Origin: CAWKZT01 sp963854565
Lineage (GTDB): Bacteria; Actinomycetota; Acidimicrobiia; Acidimicrobiales; JAHEJN01
Assembly (NCBI GenBank): GCA_963854565.1
Contig: CAWKZT010000024.1
Coordinates: forward strand, 1-19,175
Direction of reading: 5' to 3'
Length of the DNA stretch: 19,175 nucleotides
The position numbers and the translations under genes are program-made. The notes beneath the pieces are model-generated. The model worked only from the letters and a program-made list of their open reading frames with translations. It had not been told where the DNA came from and ran no database searches. Numbering within the stretch: the first letter of the stretch is position 1; the number at the start of each line of letters is the position of its first letter. Below are positions 6,303-14,005 of the stretch, piece after piece.

Positions 6303-8813
6303 CTAATCGCCAGCAACCTCATACGTTGCCAAGGTTTCCGCAGCAATGGCATCTTCGGTAAATGCCACGCGACGCCAATCCTTGTCCGAGAAGCGTTGGG
6401 TCTGATCCGAAAAGTACTCCGATTCGCTATCGCCCGTGTTGCCATAGGTAAGGAACGCATCAGCCACGGGACCATCGGCGGTGAATTCCAGCGTGTAGAT
6501 GAAGCTTGTCCCATTGGCAACTGGGTAACCATCTGTGCGTAATCGTGCGGAGCCTCCGATGGCATCACCGCTAGGGCTGTTTGGTTCGGTAGTTGTCCCG
6601 TTGGACCCAGAACCAACAACATTGGCGACGCCTTCCGGGCCTAGACCACCATGAATTGGGATCTCAATGTCGCCGCGGTAGGCAAATTGAACGGTCCCCA
6701 GGGCAACGTCGATCGGGAACCCAGCGCCCTCGATGATCGAAACAGCCGCGGCCAAGTTGACCAAGACGGCGTCGCCGTCCTCGCTCGCTGGAGCCAAGCC
6801 CGACGGGGTGTTCAACAAATCTTCGGCCACGTGGGGGTTCGCCCAGAGCTCACCTTGGTCCTTCAGATCTTCGAAGTCAAACTCGCCCATGAACTCGCGC
6901 CACAATACGGCGCCTCGACTTTCGATATCGACTTTGAGGTCCCAGTCGGCTAGTACTTCGCACGCTTTGGTCAGGTCGAACGGTGCATCATCAACCATGA
7001 TCTCCGGGGTTGCGGTGCAGCGGGCAACGACGTCATCGCGCAGCCACTCGCCGGTAAGCACGCGGTTGGACAGAGCAGTGTCGCGGAGTTCCTCTTGGGT
7101 AAAGAGTCCGTCCTCGCCTGCGCCACCGAACTCTTCACTTAACAAGAGGGCACTCATGCGGGTGCGAGAACCGGGGGTAGAAAGTCGACCGTGCAACGGT
7201 GACACAATTGGGGTGAGCTCGTCCGGGTTGGCCCAGCGGTAGGAGTCATTTGCATTGAACAAGACGTCGGAGCGTTCGAGTTGAGGCATATCGGCAAAGG
7301 CCACAACTCCTGGATCGCGAGCCTCGGGGTTATTAACCCATTCATAAAGTGGATCTGACCCGTCCAACAGCACGACACCGCTGTCGTAGGCAATTCCCGT
7401 GAAAAAGTCGGTTTCGACACGGCCTTGCCAGGCCGCTATTGCCTCGTCGGACAGGTTTGGTGTGGATGAGGTGTCGGCGTACCAGATACGGCCGTCGGCA
7501 GATGCAGCCAAGGTGTTCACCCACGGGATGCCGGAGTTGTCGGCATGAGCGGCAATGAGTTCGTCCATGCTGGTTGCCCGGTTCATGTCCCAAAACTGCG
7601 GGATGATCTCATCGTTTTCGGCGTTGGCATCGCGGATGGTGATGGTTTGCCGTTCGCTCCACCCCACTCCAGGGAAATCGAGTACCGGCCCGTAGTGGGT
7701 GGACCACACTGTGCGTTCAACGGACTCGATGGTGCCATCTTCGCTCAACACATCGAGAGTGAAGGTTTTGGCTGTCATTTCCCGTTCTTCGTCACCGTAG
7801 TGATAGGAGGTCGGGTCGCCCTCGACCAGGTCGACGGTGTATGCGGTGAAGCGATTACCGGCGGACACGGTGTGGGACCACGCCACATCATTGTTGAAGC
7901 CAATGTTGACGACTGGTGATCCCAGTAGCGACGCCCCGTAGACATCAACCGTTCCTGGGATAGTGAGATGCACCTCGTAGAAACGCAGGCTCCCCTGCCA
8001 CGGGAAATGGGGGTTGCCCACCAGCATGGTTGTTCCGTCAGCGGTCCGGTCCGGACCCACGGCCCAGGCATTGCTGCCGAAGGTTTCAGGGTCGGGCACC
8101 AACGTGTCGACAGCTGAGGAAAAGTCGGCTGCTCCTAGCGCTTGCTCATCGTCTGACGAGACCTCTGGGGGAGTAGCTGAGGCAATGAAACCCATCATCG
8201 GGTCGATGCTGGCCCGCAACGTAAGCGCTTTGAAGTGAGCGGCCAGGTCGTATTCGTCGATTGGTCGGACCCACTCCTCGCCTTGGCACCAACCGGTGAC
8301 ACCATCAGCGCCTACCGAGTCGAGGTAGGAGTTATAGCCCGCTGCGTAGCCACGAACGGCGGCTTGAAGGTCTGGGTCGGCGTTGTCGAGTTGGATACCG
8401 GCATTTTTATAGAGGTCGATGCCCTGGTAGACGACATCGGAGTTGAGGTATTTGTCGTTGGGGCCCGGGCCGTGGAAGGAGGACCGTTCGCTGCGGACCG
8501 AGACGATCACATCGGCCAGTGTGCACAGGTGATCTTCGGCCAAGGCGTAGCCGTAACCGAAGCCAAGTGAACCGTTGTCGGCGGCGGTGATATGAGGAAC
8601 GTTGTTCGTGGTGCGGCGAATAGTGGCGTTGTAGAGATGCTCGGGCGTTTCGGCGGCGACCTCTTCGGCGGCGACCTCTTCGGCCGCTGGCTCGTCGGTG
8701 GTTTCGTCCGTCGGCGACTCGGCCGGTTCGGCGGTCTGATCTGATGAGGAACTGCACGCAGCAGCAATCATTACCGCAGTGAGGAACAGAGCAAGGATTC
8801 GGCGCGATGTCAT
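6303..8813 (-). CDS. Penicillin-acylase-family Ntn hydrolase, lipoprotein
   Basis: An 836-aa secreted amidohydrolase precursor of the penicillin G acylase/AHL acylase superfamily. Residues 1-20 are a lipoprotein signal with lipobox ending AAAC, so Cys20 would be lipidated and the enzyme anchored outside the membrane. An acidic Ala/Glu/Thr linker follows to ~57. The alpha-chain region begins at YNATIRRTTNNVPHITA, and DPETFGSNAWAVGPDRT holds the expected autocleavage site, with Gly246 before the nucleophile Ser247. NPHFPWQGSLRFYE and GFNNDVAWSHT are typical beta-chain blocks. The substrate may be an N-acyl amide, beta-lactam or acyl-homoserine lactone; sequence alone does not decide. Start ATG 8813 has TATTTT 6 nt upstream (leaderless). 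It is 59 bp below the EtfD-like gene, so it may be read both from its own promoter and by readthrough. Confidence 0.92.
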   Translation of the reverse strand: MTSRRILALFLTAVMIAAACSSSSDQTAEPAESPTDETTDEPAAEEVAAEEVAAETPEHLYNATIRRTTNNVPHITAADNGSLGFGYGYALAEDHLCTLADVIVSVRSERSSFHGPGPNDKYLNSDVVYQGIDLYKNAGIQLDNADPDLQAAVRGYAAGYNSYLDSVGADGVTGWCQGEEWVRPIDEYDLAAHFKALTLRASIDPMMGFIASATPPEVSSDDEQALGAADFSSAVDTLVPDPETFGSNAWAVGPDRTADGTTMLVGNPHFPWQGSLRFYEVHLTIPGTVDVYGASLLGSPVVNIGFNNDVAWSHTVSAGNRFTAYTVDLVEGDPTSYHYGDEEREMTAKTFTLDVLSEDGTIESVERTVWSTHYGPVLDFPGVGWSERQTITIRDANAENDEIIPQFWDMNRATSMDELIAAHADNSGIPWVNTLAASADGRIWYADTSSTPNLSDEAIAAWQGRVETDFFTGIAYDSGVVLLDGSDPLYEWVNNPEARDPGVVAFADMPQLERSDVLFNANDSYRWANPDELTPIVSPLHGRLSTPGSRTRMSALLLSEEFGGAGEDGLFTQEELRDTALSNRVLTGEWLRDDVVARCTATPEIMVDDAPFDLTKACEVLADWDLKVDIESRGAVLWREFMGEFDFEDLKDQGELWANPHVAEDLLNTPSGLAPASEDGDAVLVNLAAAVSIIEGAGFPIDVALGTVQFAYRGDIEIPIHGGLGPEGVANVVGSGSNGTTTEPNSPSGDAIGGSARLRTDGYPVANGTSFIYTLEFTADGPVADAFLTYGNTGDSESEYFSDQTQRFSDKDWRRVAFTEDAIAAETLATYEVAGD
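8652..8681. repeat. Two 15-bp tandem repeats in the acylase linker
   Basis: The unit GGCGGCGACCTCTTC occurs twice in tandem and encodes two EEVAA-type units of the linker after the lipobox. It is likely replication slippage in a spacer without tight sequence demands. Confidence 0.85.
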
Positions 8814-8819
8814 GCGACG

Positions 8820-8825
8820 AAAATA
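8820..8825 (-). promoter_or_regulatory. Probable -10 of the acylase gene (leaderless)
   Basis: TATTTT on the minus strand, 6 nt from ATG 8813, with TTGTGA 16 bp upstream as a candidate -35. No ribosome binding site lies before the ATG. Confidence 0.5.
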
Positions 8826-8872
8826 GCAGTTCGTAAAATGTTCACAAAATCAGTGTGTTGAGGTCCGTTGGT

Positions 8873-11632
8873 TTAGCCGTCAGCCAGCAAAAGCTTGCAT
8901 TGGTTGATCCAACTGAACTTACGAATGCGGGTAGGAATCTGCATTGCGTGTTCAAGTTCGATGACCTGTTCGGGGGTGAGGGCCACGATCTGGCTGAAAT
9001 TGGTAATGCCCATGGTATTCAGGCGGGCCGCATCGGCCGGACTCACACTCTTTATGAGCGACAGGTTGTCGGGCTTGTCGCCGGTCGGGGCGAGCGTGAA
9101 GCTCAGTGGCGATTCGACAGCCGGCTCCGCCGCTTCAGATTCTGCCGCTTCCGGAGTTTCCTCGACGGGTGCTGGCCCGGTCGTTTCAGCGGTTGCTTCG
9201 TTGCCCTCGTCCGTCGGAGTTGCGTCGTCGGGACGGTCAGCATCACCCGGGTCGCCGGCCGGAACGTCACCGTCGGAGGCGTCACCATTGCCAGAGTCCG
9301 GGCCGGCATTAATGGCTGGCTGTGGTCGCTGAAGTAGAGCCACAGGGGTGCCCGTGTCAACAGCGGGTGTACCGGAACGTTCGGCGCCACTGCCACCAGT
9401 GGCATCGCTAGACCACGAGTTTATTTCAACGGGCGATGAGCGGTCAGCCACATTGCTTGCTTCGCCCGCCTCAATTGCTTCGAGCACAGTGACGGCGATG
9501 TCGGCGACCCGAACCTCTTCGTCAGCACCATGACCCTTGACGCCGTCGTCCATCATCACCAGACAGAACGGGCAACCCGTCGCAATGCGATCGGCCTTGG
9601 TGTCGATCAGTTGCGAGGAGCGCTCGTCGTTGATCTTGGTGCCAATGGTTTCTTCCATGAACATACGAGCGCCACCGGCGCCACAGCACATTCCGTTGTT
9701 GCCGTTGTTGGCAGCTTCGACCAACTTGATGCCGCTAATCGAGCCAAGTACACGACGCGGGGCCATGTAGACATCGTTGTGGCGTCCGAGGTAACAACTG
9801 TCGTGGTAGACCACTCGTTCTTCGAGACGGGCCTGGGACATATCGAGTCCGCCGTCTTTGATAAGTGATTCGAGGAACTGGCTGTGGTGGACGACCTCGT
9901 ATTGGCCGCCCAACTCGGGGTACTCGTTGGCCAAGGTGTTGAAGCAGTGAGGGCATTGCGTGATGATTTTGCGTACACCCATCGAGTTGAGTGTCTCGAT
10001 GTTTTGTGTGGCGAGCATCTGGAATATGTACTCGTTGCCGGATCGGCGAGCGGGATCGCCGGTGCAGTTTTCTGACGGGCCAAGAATGGCAAAGTTGATG
10101 TCGGCCCGCTGCATGAGCTTGGCCATCGACTGGGTGACCTTCTTGTTCTTATCGTCGAAGGAGCCAGCGCAGCCAACCCAGTAGAGGTACTCAGCTTCGA
10201 AGGGATCGCCGCCCGCGATGATGTTGATTCCGTCTAGGTCTTTGGCCCAATCGGCCCGCTCGGTTTGGCTGATGCCCCATGGATTCTGGGAGTTTTCCAT
10301 CGCCCGGTAGGCGTTGCCCAATTCGGTGGGGAAGTCGCTCTCCATAAGTGAGAGGTAGCGGCGCATGTCGAGGATCTTGTCGAGGATTTCGATATGGACA
10401 GGGCAGACCTCGTCACAGGCACGACACGTAGTACAAGCCCAGATCTCTTCGGAGCTGATGCGATCGAACAGCCAGTTGGCTTCAACGGTAATTTCGCTGT
10501 CGGCGCTCAACGGTGCCGTGACAACGGGTGAACCAGTGGCGGCCATAACTTCGCCCGTTTTGAGCACGATTTCGCGAGGGTCAAGCGGCTTGCCGGTGGC
10601 ATGAGCGGGGCATACCGCCGTGCAGCGTCCACACATGGTGCACGAGTCGAGGTCGAGTAGTTGTTTCCATGTGAAGTCTTCGATGGTGCTGGCGCCGAAG
10701 GATTCGAGTTCGGTTTCCATGAGGTTGGGCATGGGTTTCATGGCGCCCTTGGGACGCTCACGGTCCGACAAGTACATGTTGAGCGGCGAGGTGAACATGT
10801 GGCGCAACATGGTGATCGGCAAGATGGCCAAGAAGGCAGCGAAACTCACAACGTGGGCGATCCACCAGATTTGATGCCATCCACTGAGGTGGTCGGACCC
10901 GTCGACAAGCTGGGCCAATGGGTAGCCGATGATCGACCACTTCTCGAAGTCCGGGGTGCCGTCGAGGGCAATACGGAAAGCTTCGGTACCGAAACCAGTG
11001 ACGCTGATGGCAAAGAAGAGACCCAAAATGAGGGCGTGCTCGGGTTTGGACTTAATGCGAATGCGATAGGGGCGCATGGCCGGGGGCCCGTAGCGGCGCA
11101 ACGCGGCCCAGATAATGCCGATGAGGAAAAGTACGCCCGCAATGTCGCCGACGGCTGAGTAGCCCTTGTAGACCCCACCGTGCAGGAACTTCATTGATTC
11201 GGGAACCTGGTGGTCAATTTCCAGGGTGGTGGTTACGCCAAGGAGAACAAGAAACGGGAAATAGATGAGCGAGTGCATGAGCCCGGCGCCTTTTTCGCGC
11301 AGCAGGGTTTGCATGTACACACCGGCTCGGAAGTCGGCCATACGGCGAGCGATATTCTTCTTGGTAGTGCGCCGGTTGTCGGCACCGCCACGTTGCCAGT
11401 TCTTAACTCGGTTACCAAAGGCAACGGCCGTAATGATTAGCAACACCGGGATTACCGCATAAAACGCCAGTTTTATAGCACCAGGTATGTTGCCGAAAAC
11501 TTCGCGAGTTGTGGAGGACTCGTCGTGGAATTCGGTGAACAGGGGGACAATTCCCGAGATTACGGTGACAGCGGCAATGCCGACGCCAGCGCTGATAACG
11601 AGATGTTGGGGGTTGAGCTTTTTCCGTTCCAT
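8873..11632 (-). CDS. etfD: EtfD-like membrane Fe-S oxidoreductase (ETF:menaquinone reductase type) with helix-hairpin-helix tail
   Basis: Resembles mycobacterial Rv0338c (EtfD), which takes electrons of fatty acid beta-oxidation from EtfBA to menaquinone. Residues ~1-290 hold several membrane helices of the NarI/cytochrome-b type with histidines for heme. Two 4Fe-4S motifs follow: CTMCGRCTAVCP (Cys331/334/337/341) and CTTCRACDEVCP (Cys400/403/406/410). Two cysteine-rich CCG-type domains have Cys488, Cys523, Cys560/563 and then Cys613, Cys649/650 (CCGAGG), Cys687/690. Residues ~725-850 are a Gly/Asp/Pro/Glu-rich linker. Residues ~857-919 look like the helix-hairpin-helix domain seen at the C-terminus of some L21-type and other actinobacterial proteins (ARLNTMGITNFSQIVALTPE), but its GIGP turn is SVSP here. 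At 919 aa it is slightly longer than the ~880 aa of Rv0338c. The upstream TACCGT, 11 nt from the ATG, may be the -10. Confidence 0.88.
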   Translation of the reverse strand: MERKKLNPQHLVISAGVGIAAVTVISGIVPLFTEFHDESSTTREVFGNIPGAIKLAFYAVIPVLLIITAVAFGNRVKNWQRGGADNRRTTKKNIARRMADFRAGVYMQTLLREKGAGLMHSLIYFPFLVLLGVTTTLEIDHQVPESMKFLHGGVYKGYSAVGDIAGVLFLIGIIWAALRRYGPPAMRPYRIRIKSKPEHALILGLFFAISVTGFGTEAFRIALDGTPDFEKWSIIGYPLAQLVDGSDHLSGWHQIWWIAHVVSFAAFLAILPITMLRHMFTSPLNMYLSDRERPKGAMKPMPNLMETELESFGASTIEDFTWKQLLDLDSCTMCGRCTAVCPAHATGKPLDPREIVLKTGEVMAATGSPVVTAPLSADSEITVEANWLFDRISSEEIWACTTCRACDEVCPVHIEILDKILDMRRYLSLMESDFPTELGNAYRAMENSQNPWGISQTERADWAKDLDGINIIAGGDPFEAEYLYWVGCAGSFDDKNKKVTQSMAKLMQRADINFAILGPSENCTGDPARRSGNEYIFQMLATQNIETLNSMGVRKIITQCPHCFNTLANEYPELGGQYEVVHHSQFLESLIKDGGLDMSQARLEERVVYHDSCYLGRHNDVYMAPRRVLGSISGIKLVEAANNGNNGMCCGAGGARMFMEETIGTKINDERSSQLIDTKADRIATGCPFCLVMMDDGVKGHGADEEVRVADIAVTVLEAIEAGEASNVADRSSPVEINSWSSDATGGSGAERSGTPAVDTGTPVALLQRPQPAINAGPDSGNGDASDGDVPAGDPGDADRPDDATPTDEGNEATAETTGPAPVEETPEAAESEAAEPAVESPLSFTLAPTGDKPDNLSLIKSVSPADAARLNTMGITNFSQIVALTPEQVIELEHAMQIPTRIRKFSWINQCKLLLADG

Positions 11633-11706
11633 AATCGCTCAACACGGTAGTGCCCCGTGACTCATCTTGTGAATCTCACAGGAATTCCTCTAGCAACCTC
11701 CTCATT

Positions 11707-11747
11707 CCTTTGATGCCAGTTCCCGATACCGGAACTGGCATCAAAGG
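11707..11747. repeat. Perfect 17-bp inverted repeat between divergent genes
   Basis: Bases 11707-11723 and 11731-11747 are exact reverse complements around a 7-nt loop (CGATACC). It lies between the starts of the EtfD-like gene (leftward) and the winged-helix regulator (rightward), outside both if the proposed promoters are right. No T-run follows on either strand. Confidence 0.85.
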
Positions 11748-11805
11748 ATTGCGGTGTGTGTAGGGGTGTTCATATTCGGGAAACAAACACGAAACGCGCG
11801 CTCAT

Positions 11806-11811
11806 TATCTT
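11806..11811 (+). promoter_or_regulatory. Possible -10 of the regulator gene (leaderless)
   Basis: TATCTT, 8 nt before ATG 11820, in the absence of a Shine-Dalgarno. No convincing -35. Confidence 0.4.
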
Positions 11812-11819
11812 TCGTAGTC

Positions 11820-12302
11820 ATGAACGTTGAGCTCATTCGCTGGCCCGCTGAGGCGGACAAACGTGAACAACTCCACCAAAGCGATTTACCGCGCCTCCTG
11901 CTCGTGGCCGAGACCGCCGAGCCACCTGTCAGCGCTGACTTGCTCGAAGACTGGATCCGAATACCGTCAACGGAGGCCGACCTTGACGCTCGTCTCGCCG
12001 GACTCCGCAACCGCATTGCTGGGCAATCGACCTTGATCCCAACCGTGGATGAAGACGGCGTGGTCCGACTCGGAACAAAGTGGGCCGCGCTTCCCCCTCT
12101 GGAAGCACGGTTGTGCCGTGTCCTTGTCGACAGGTTTCAAGCTGTTGCCAGTCGCGAGGCGCTCGGTGCTGCCGGATGGCCGGACGGTGCGGATCGAAAT
12201 GCGCTCGATGTGCACATGCTTCGGCTGCGTCGGCGGATCGAACCTCTTGGCCTGACGATCTCCACCGTGCGCTCGCGTGGGTACCTGCTGGAGGTGCCAT
12301 AA
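11820..12302 (+). CDS. Small OmpR/PhoB-type winged-helix transcriptional regulator with a non-canonical N-terminal part
   Basis: A 160-aa protein. Residues ~85-160 form a C-terminal winged-helix DNA-binding domain of the OmpR/PhoB kind: LGTKWAALPPLEARLCRVL, recognition helix around NALDVHMLRLRRRIEPLG, and wing STVRSRGYLLEVP. The first ~70 residues look like the tail end of a receiver-like fold but are too short and lack a phospho-acceptor Asp setting, so regulation by a kinase is unlikely. Start ATG 11820 is chosen over an in-frame GTG at 11754 because of the -10-like TATCTT just upstream and no ribosome site at either. It sits 182 bp before the ammonium transporter on the same strand and opposite the EtfD-like gene, so either could be its target. 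GlnR, the actinobacterial nitrogen regulator, has the same DNA-binding fold, but full-length similarity is not evident. Confidence 0.8.
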   Translation: MNVELIRWPAEADKREQLHQSDLPRLLLVAETAEPPVSADLLEDWIRIPSTEADLDARLAGLRNRIAGQSTLIPTVDEDGVVRLGTKWAALPPLEARLCRVLVDRFQAVASREALGAAGWPDGADRNALDVHMLRLRRRIEPLGLTISTVRSRGYLLEVP

Positions 12303-12333
12303 ATCCTCAATGTCAGATTCCGTTCAGGCACGT

Positions 12334-12371
12334 GTTCGCAACGCGTAACAACCACAACACAAACCAGAAAT
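12334..12371 (+). promoter_or_regulatory. Possible 11-bp-phased operator upstream of amt
   Basis: Pentamers GTTCG, GTAAC, AACAC and GAAAT start at 12334, 12345, 12356 and 12367, each 11 bp apart. The layout recalls GlnR-type sites (GTNAC-N6-GAAAC), but only two of the boxes match well. It lies 114 bp before the amt start. Confidence 0.25.
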
Positions 12372-12484
12372 CCCATCCGCCTACGTTCATTCAGTGTTCA
12401 GCAAGTTCTCAGTAGTACCCCGCAATCTCCCCGGATCAGACCAACTCCCCGGTCAACGATCCACTTTCCCGGAAGGAAACTCCT

Positions 12485-13834
12485 ATGAAACGCAAACTTG
12501 GTGTAGCAACAGTTGCATCACTCACCACCATTGTGCTGCTGGCCACAGCAGCAGGTGCCCAAGATGCCGCAGAGGTCCAAGCCAATCTGGACAACATCTG
12601 GGTCTTCATTGCTGGCATTTTAGTCTTCTTGATGCAGGCCGGTTTCGGCCTGGTTGAGGCCGGACTTACCCGCGCCAAGAACGTAGCCAACATCATGGCT
12701 AAGAACCTGGCCGATATGGCCGTGGGCGCCCTCGCCTTTTGGGCCGTTGGTTACGGGGTCGCCTTTAACGGCGGAAATATCTTGTTCGGTACCGGCGACT
12801 TCTTTTTGGAAGGATTCGGTGCGGGCGACTTCGACGGCCTCTACTCCGGCTACACGCCGTTCTTTTTCCAGGTCGTATTCGCAGCTACGGCGGTCACCAT
12901 TGCTTCGGGTGCCATGGCGGAACGAACCAAGATCCAGGGCTACCTGATCTTCTCACTCGCTATGACGGCGGTTATCTACCCCGTTGTTGTCCACTCCTTC
13001 TGGAGCGGCAATGGCTTGCTGAACAAGATCACGGTTGGGGAGGCGGCATTCTCTGACTTTGCCGGATCCACCATCGTGCACAGTGCCGGTGGTTGGGCAG
13101 CGCTAATGGGTGCCTACATCCTTGGTCCACGTATCGGGAAGTATGACGACAACGGCAAAGCCCGTGCCATACCTGGTCACAACATTGCTTACGTCATCAT
13201 CGGTGTGTTCATTCTTTGGTTCGGCTGGTTCGGTTTCAACGCGGGCTCCGAACTAGCCGCGGACAGCGTTGTTGTCCGGGCTGGTGTAACGACGCTCCTT
13301 GCTGCCTCCGCTGGAGGTCTCACCGCAGGAGGGCTTATCTGGAAAAAGACGGGTGCCCTCGATGTTGGTATGGCTGGTAACGGCATCCTGGCTGGCCTGG
13401 TTGGTGTCACCGCTGGCGCCGCAGCGATGACGACCCTTGGAGCGGTAATTACGGGCGGAGTTGCTGGCCTTATTGTGGTCTACTCCGTGTTCTTCTTTGA
13501 CCGGATCAAGATTGACGATCCAGTCGGTGCCATTTCGGTACACGGTGTTTGTGGTGTGTGGGGAACGTTGGCCGTTGGCCTGTTCGCCAAGTACGACGAC
13601 GCCTTCCTTGGGCGTGAAGATGCCGGCCTATTCTACGGTGGCGGCGTCGAGCAAATCATTGTGCAGTTGATTGGCGTACTTATCGTTGCCGCTTGGGTAA
13701 TCCCGACCACCGGCGCAGTGTTCTACGGCTTGAAGAAGGCCGACCTTCTCCGGGTTAGCCCTGAAGAAGAGTTGGCTGGTTTGGATGTCAGTGAACATGG
13801 TGGCCCCGGCTACGGCACCGAACTACGGGTCTGA
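12485..13834 (+). CDS. amt: Ammonium transporter (Amt/MEP family)
   Basis: Moves ammonium/ammonia across the inner membrane. The 449-aa protein begins with a cleavable signal peptide (site about AAGAQ, residues 22-26), typical of Amt proteins that have a periplasmic N-terminus, then eleven expected membrane segments. The family signature runs through DFAGSTIVHSAGGWAALMGA, where His199 is the first pore histidine; His353 in AISVHGVCGVWG is the second. A good ribosome site, GGAAGGA at 12471-12477, precedes ATG 12485. No PII (glnB/glnK) gene follows, in contrast with many bacterial amt loci; the upstream neighbour is a winged-helix regulator. A stable hairpin lies about 100 bp after the stop. 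Confidence 0.97.
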   Translation: MKRKLGVATVASLTTIVLLATAAGAQDAAEVQANLDNIWVFIAGILVFLMQAGFGLVEAGLTRAKNVANIMAKNLADMAVGALAFWAVGYGVAFNGGNILFGTGDFFLEGFGAGDFDGLYSGYTPFFFQVVFAATAVTIASGAMAERTKIQGYLIFSLAMTAVIYPVVVHSFWSGNGLLNKITVGEAAFSDFAGSTIVHSAGGWAALMGAYILGPRIGKYDDNGKARAIPGHNIAYVIIGVFILWFGWFGFNAGSELAADSVVVRAGVTTLLAASAGGLTAGGLIWKKTGALDVGMAGNGILAGLVGVTAGAAAMTTLGAVITGGVAGLIVVYSVFFFDRIKIDDPVGAISVHGVCGVWGTLAVGLFAKYDDAFLGREDAGLFYGGGVEQIIVQLIGVLIVAAWVIPTTGAVFYGLKKADLLRVSPEEELAGLDVSEHGGPGYGTELRV

Positions 13835-13931
13835 ACCGTGTCTCACATGACCAACACGCAAGATCCCACCCAATGAGGTGCAGCTGACCGGTATGGCTAG
13901 ACGGTCGTCGTCAATGCGTAACCTTCTGCCT

Positions 13932-13958
13932 AGGAGCGACAGCTTCGCTGTCGCTCCT
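13932..13958. terminator. Hairpin between amt and the convergent NicX-like gene
   Basis: Bases 13932-13943 and 13947-13958 form a perfect 12-bp stem with a TTC loop. Lying between two convergent genes and being symmetric, it could end transcripts from both sides. No long T-run. Confidence 0.75.
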
Positions 13959-14005
13959 TACGGCTGATATGCACGGCGTCTATCGCCCTGCAGTTCCGTT
14001 CCGGG

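Noticed and set aside
5807..6306. Plus-strand reading frames opposite the molybdoenzyme remnant
   Set aside because: Products have no recognisable domains and mirror the remnant's minus-strand coding bias.
8652..8681. Possible CRISPR or functional DNA repeat
   Set aside because: Only two 15-bp direct units without spacers, inside a coding linker; simple slippage explains them.
8855..9337. Plus-strand frames (up to 160 codons) opposite the EtfD tail
   Set aside because: The repetitive linker of the EtfD-like gene produces open shadows on the other strand; no start signals or motifs.
11680..11689. AGGAATTCCT palindrome near the divergent promoters
   Set aside because: Only 10 bp, expected often by chance, with no second copy in the region.
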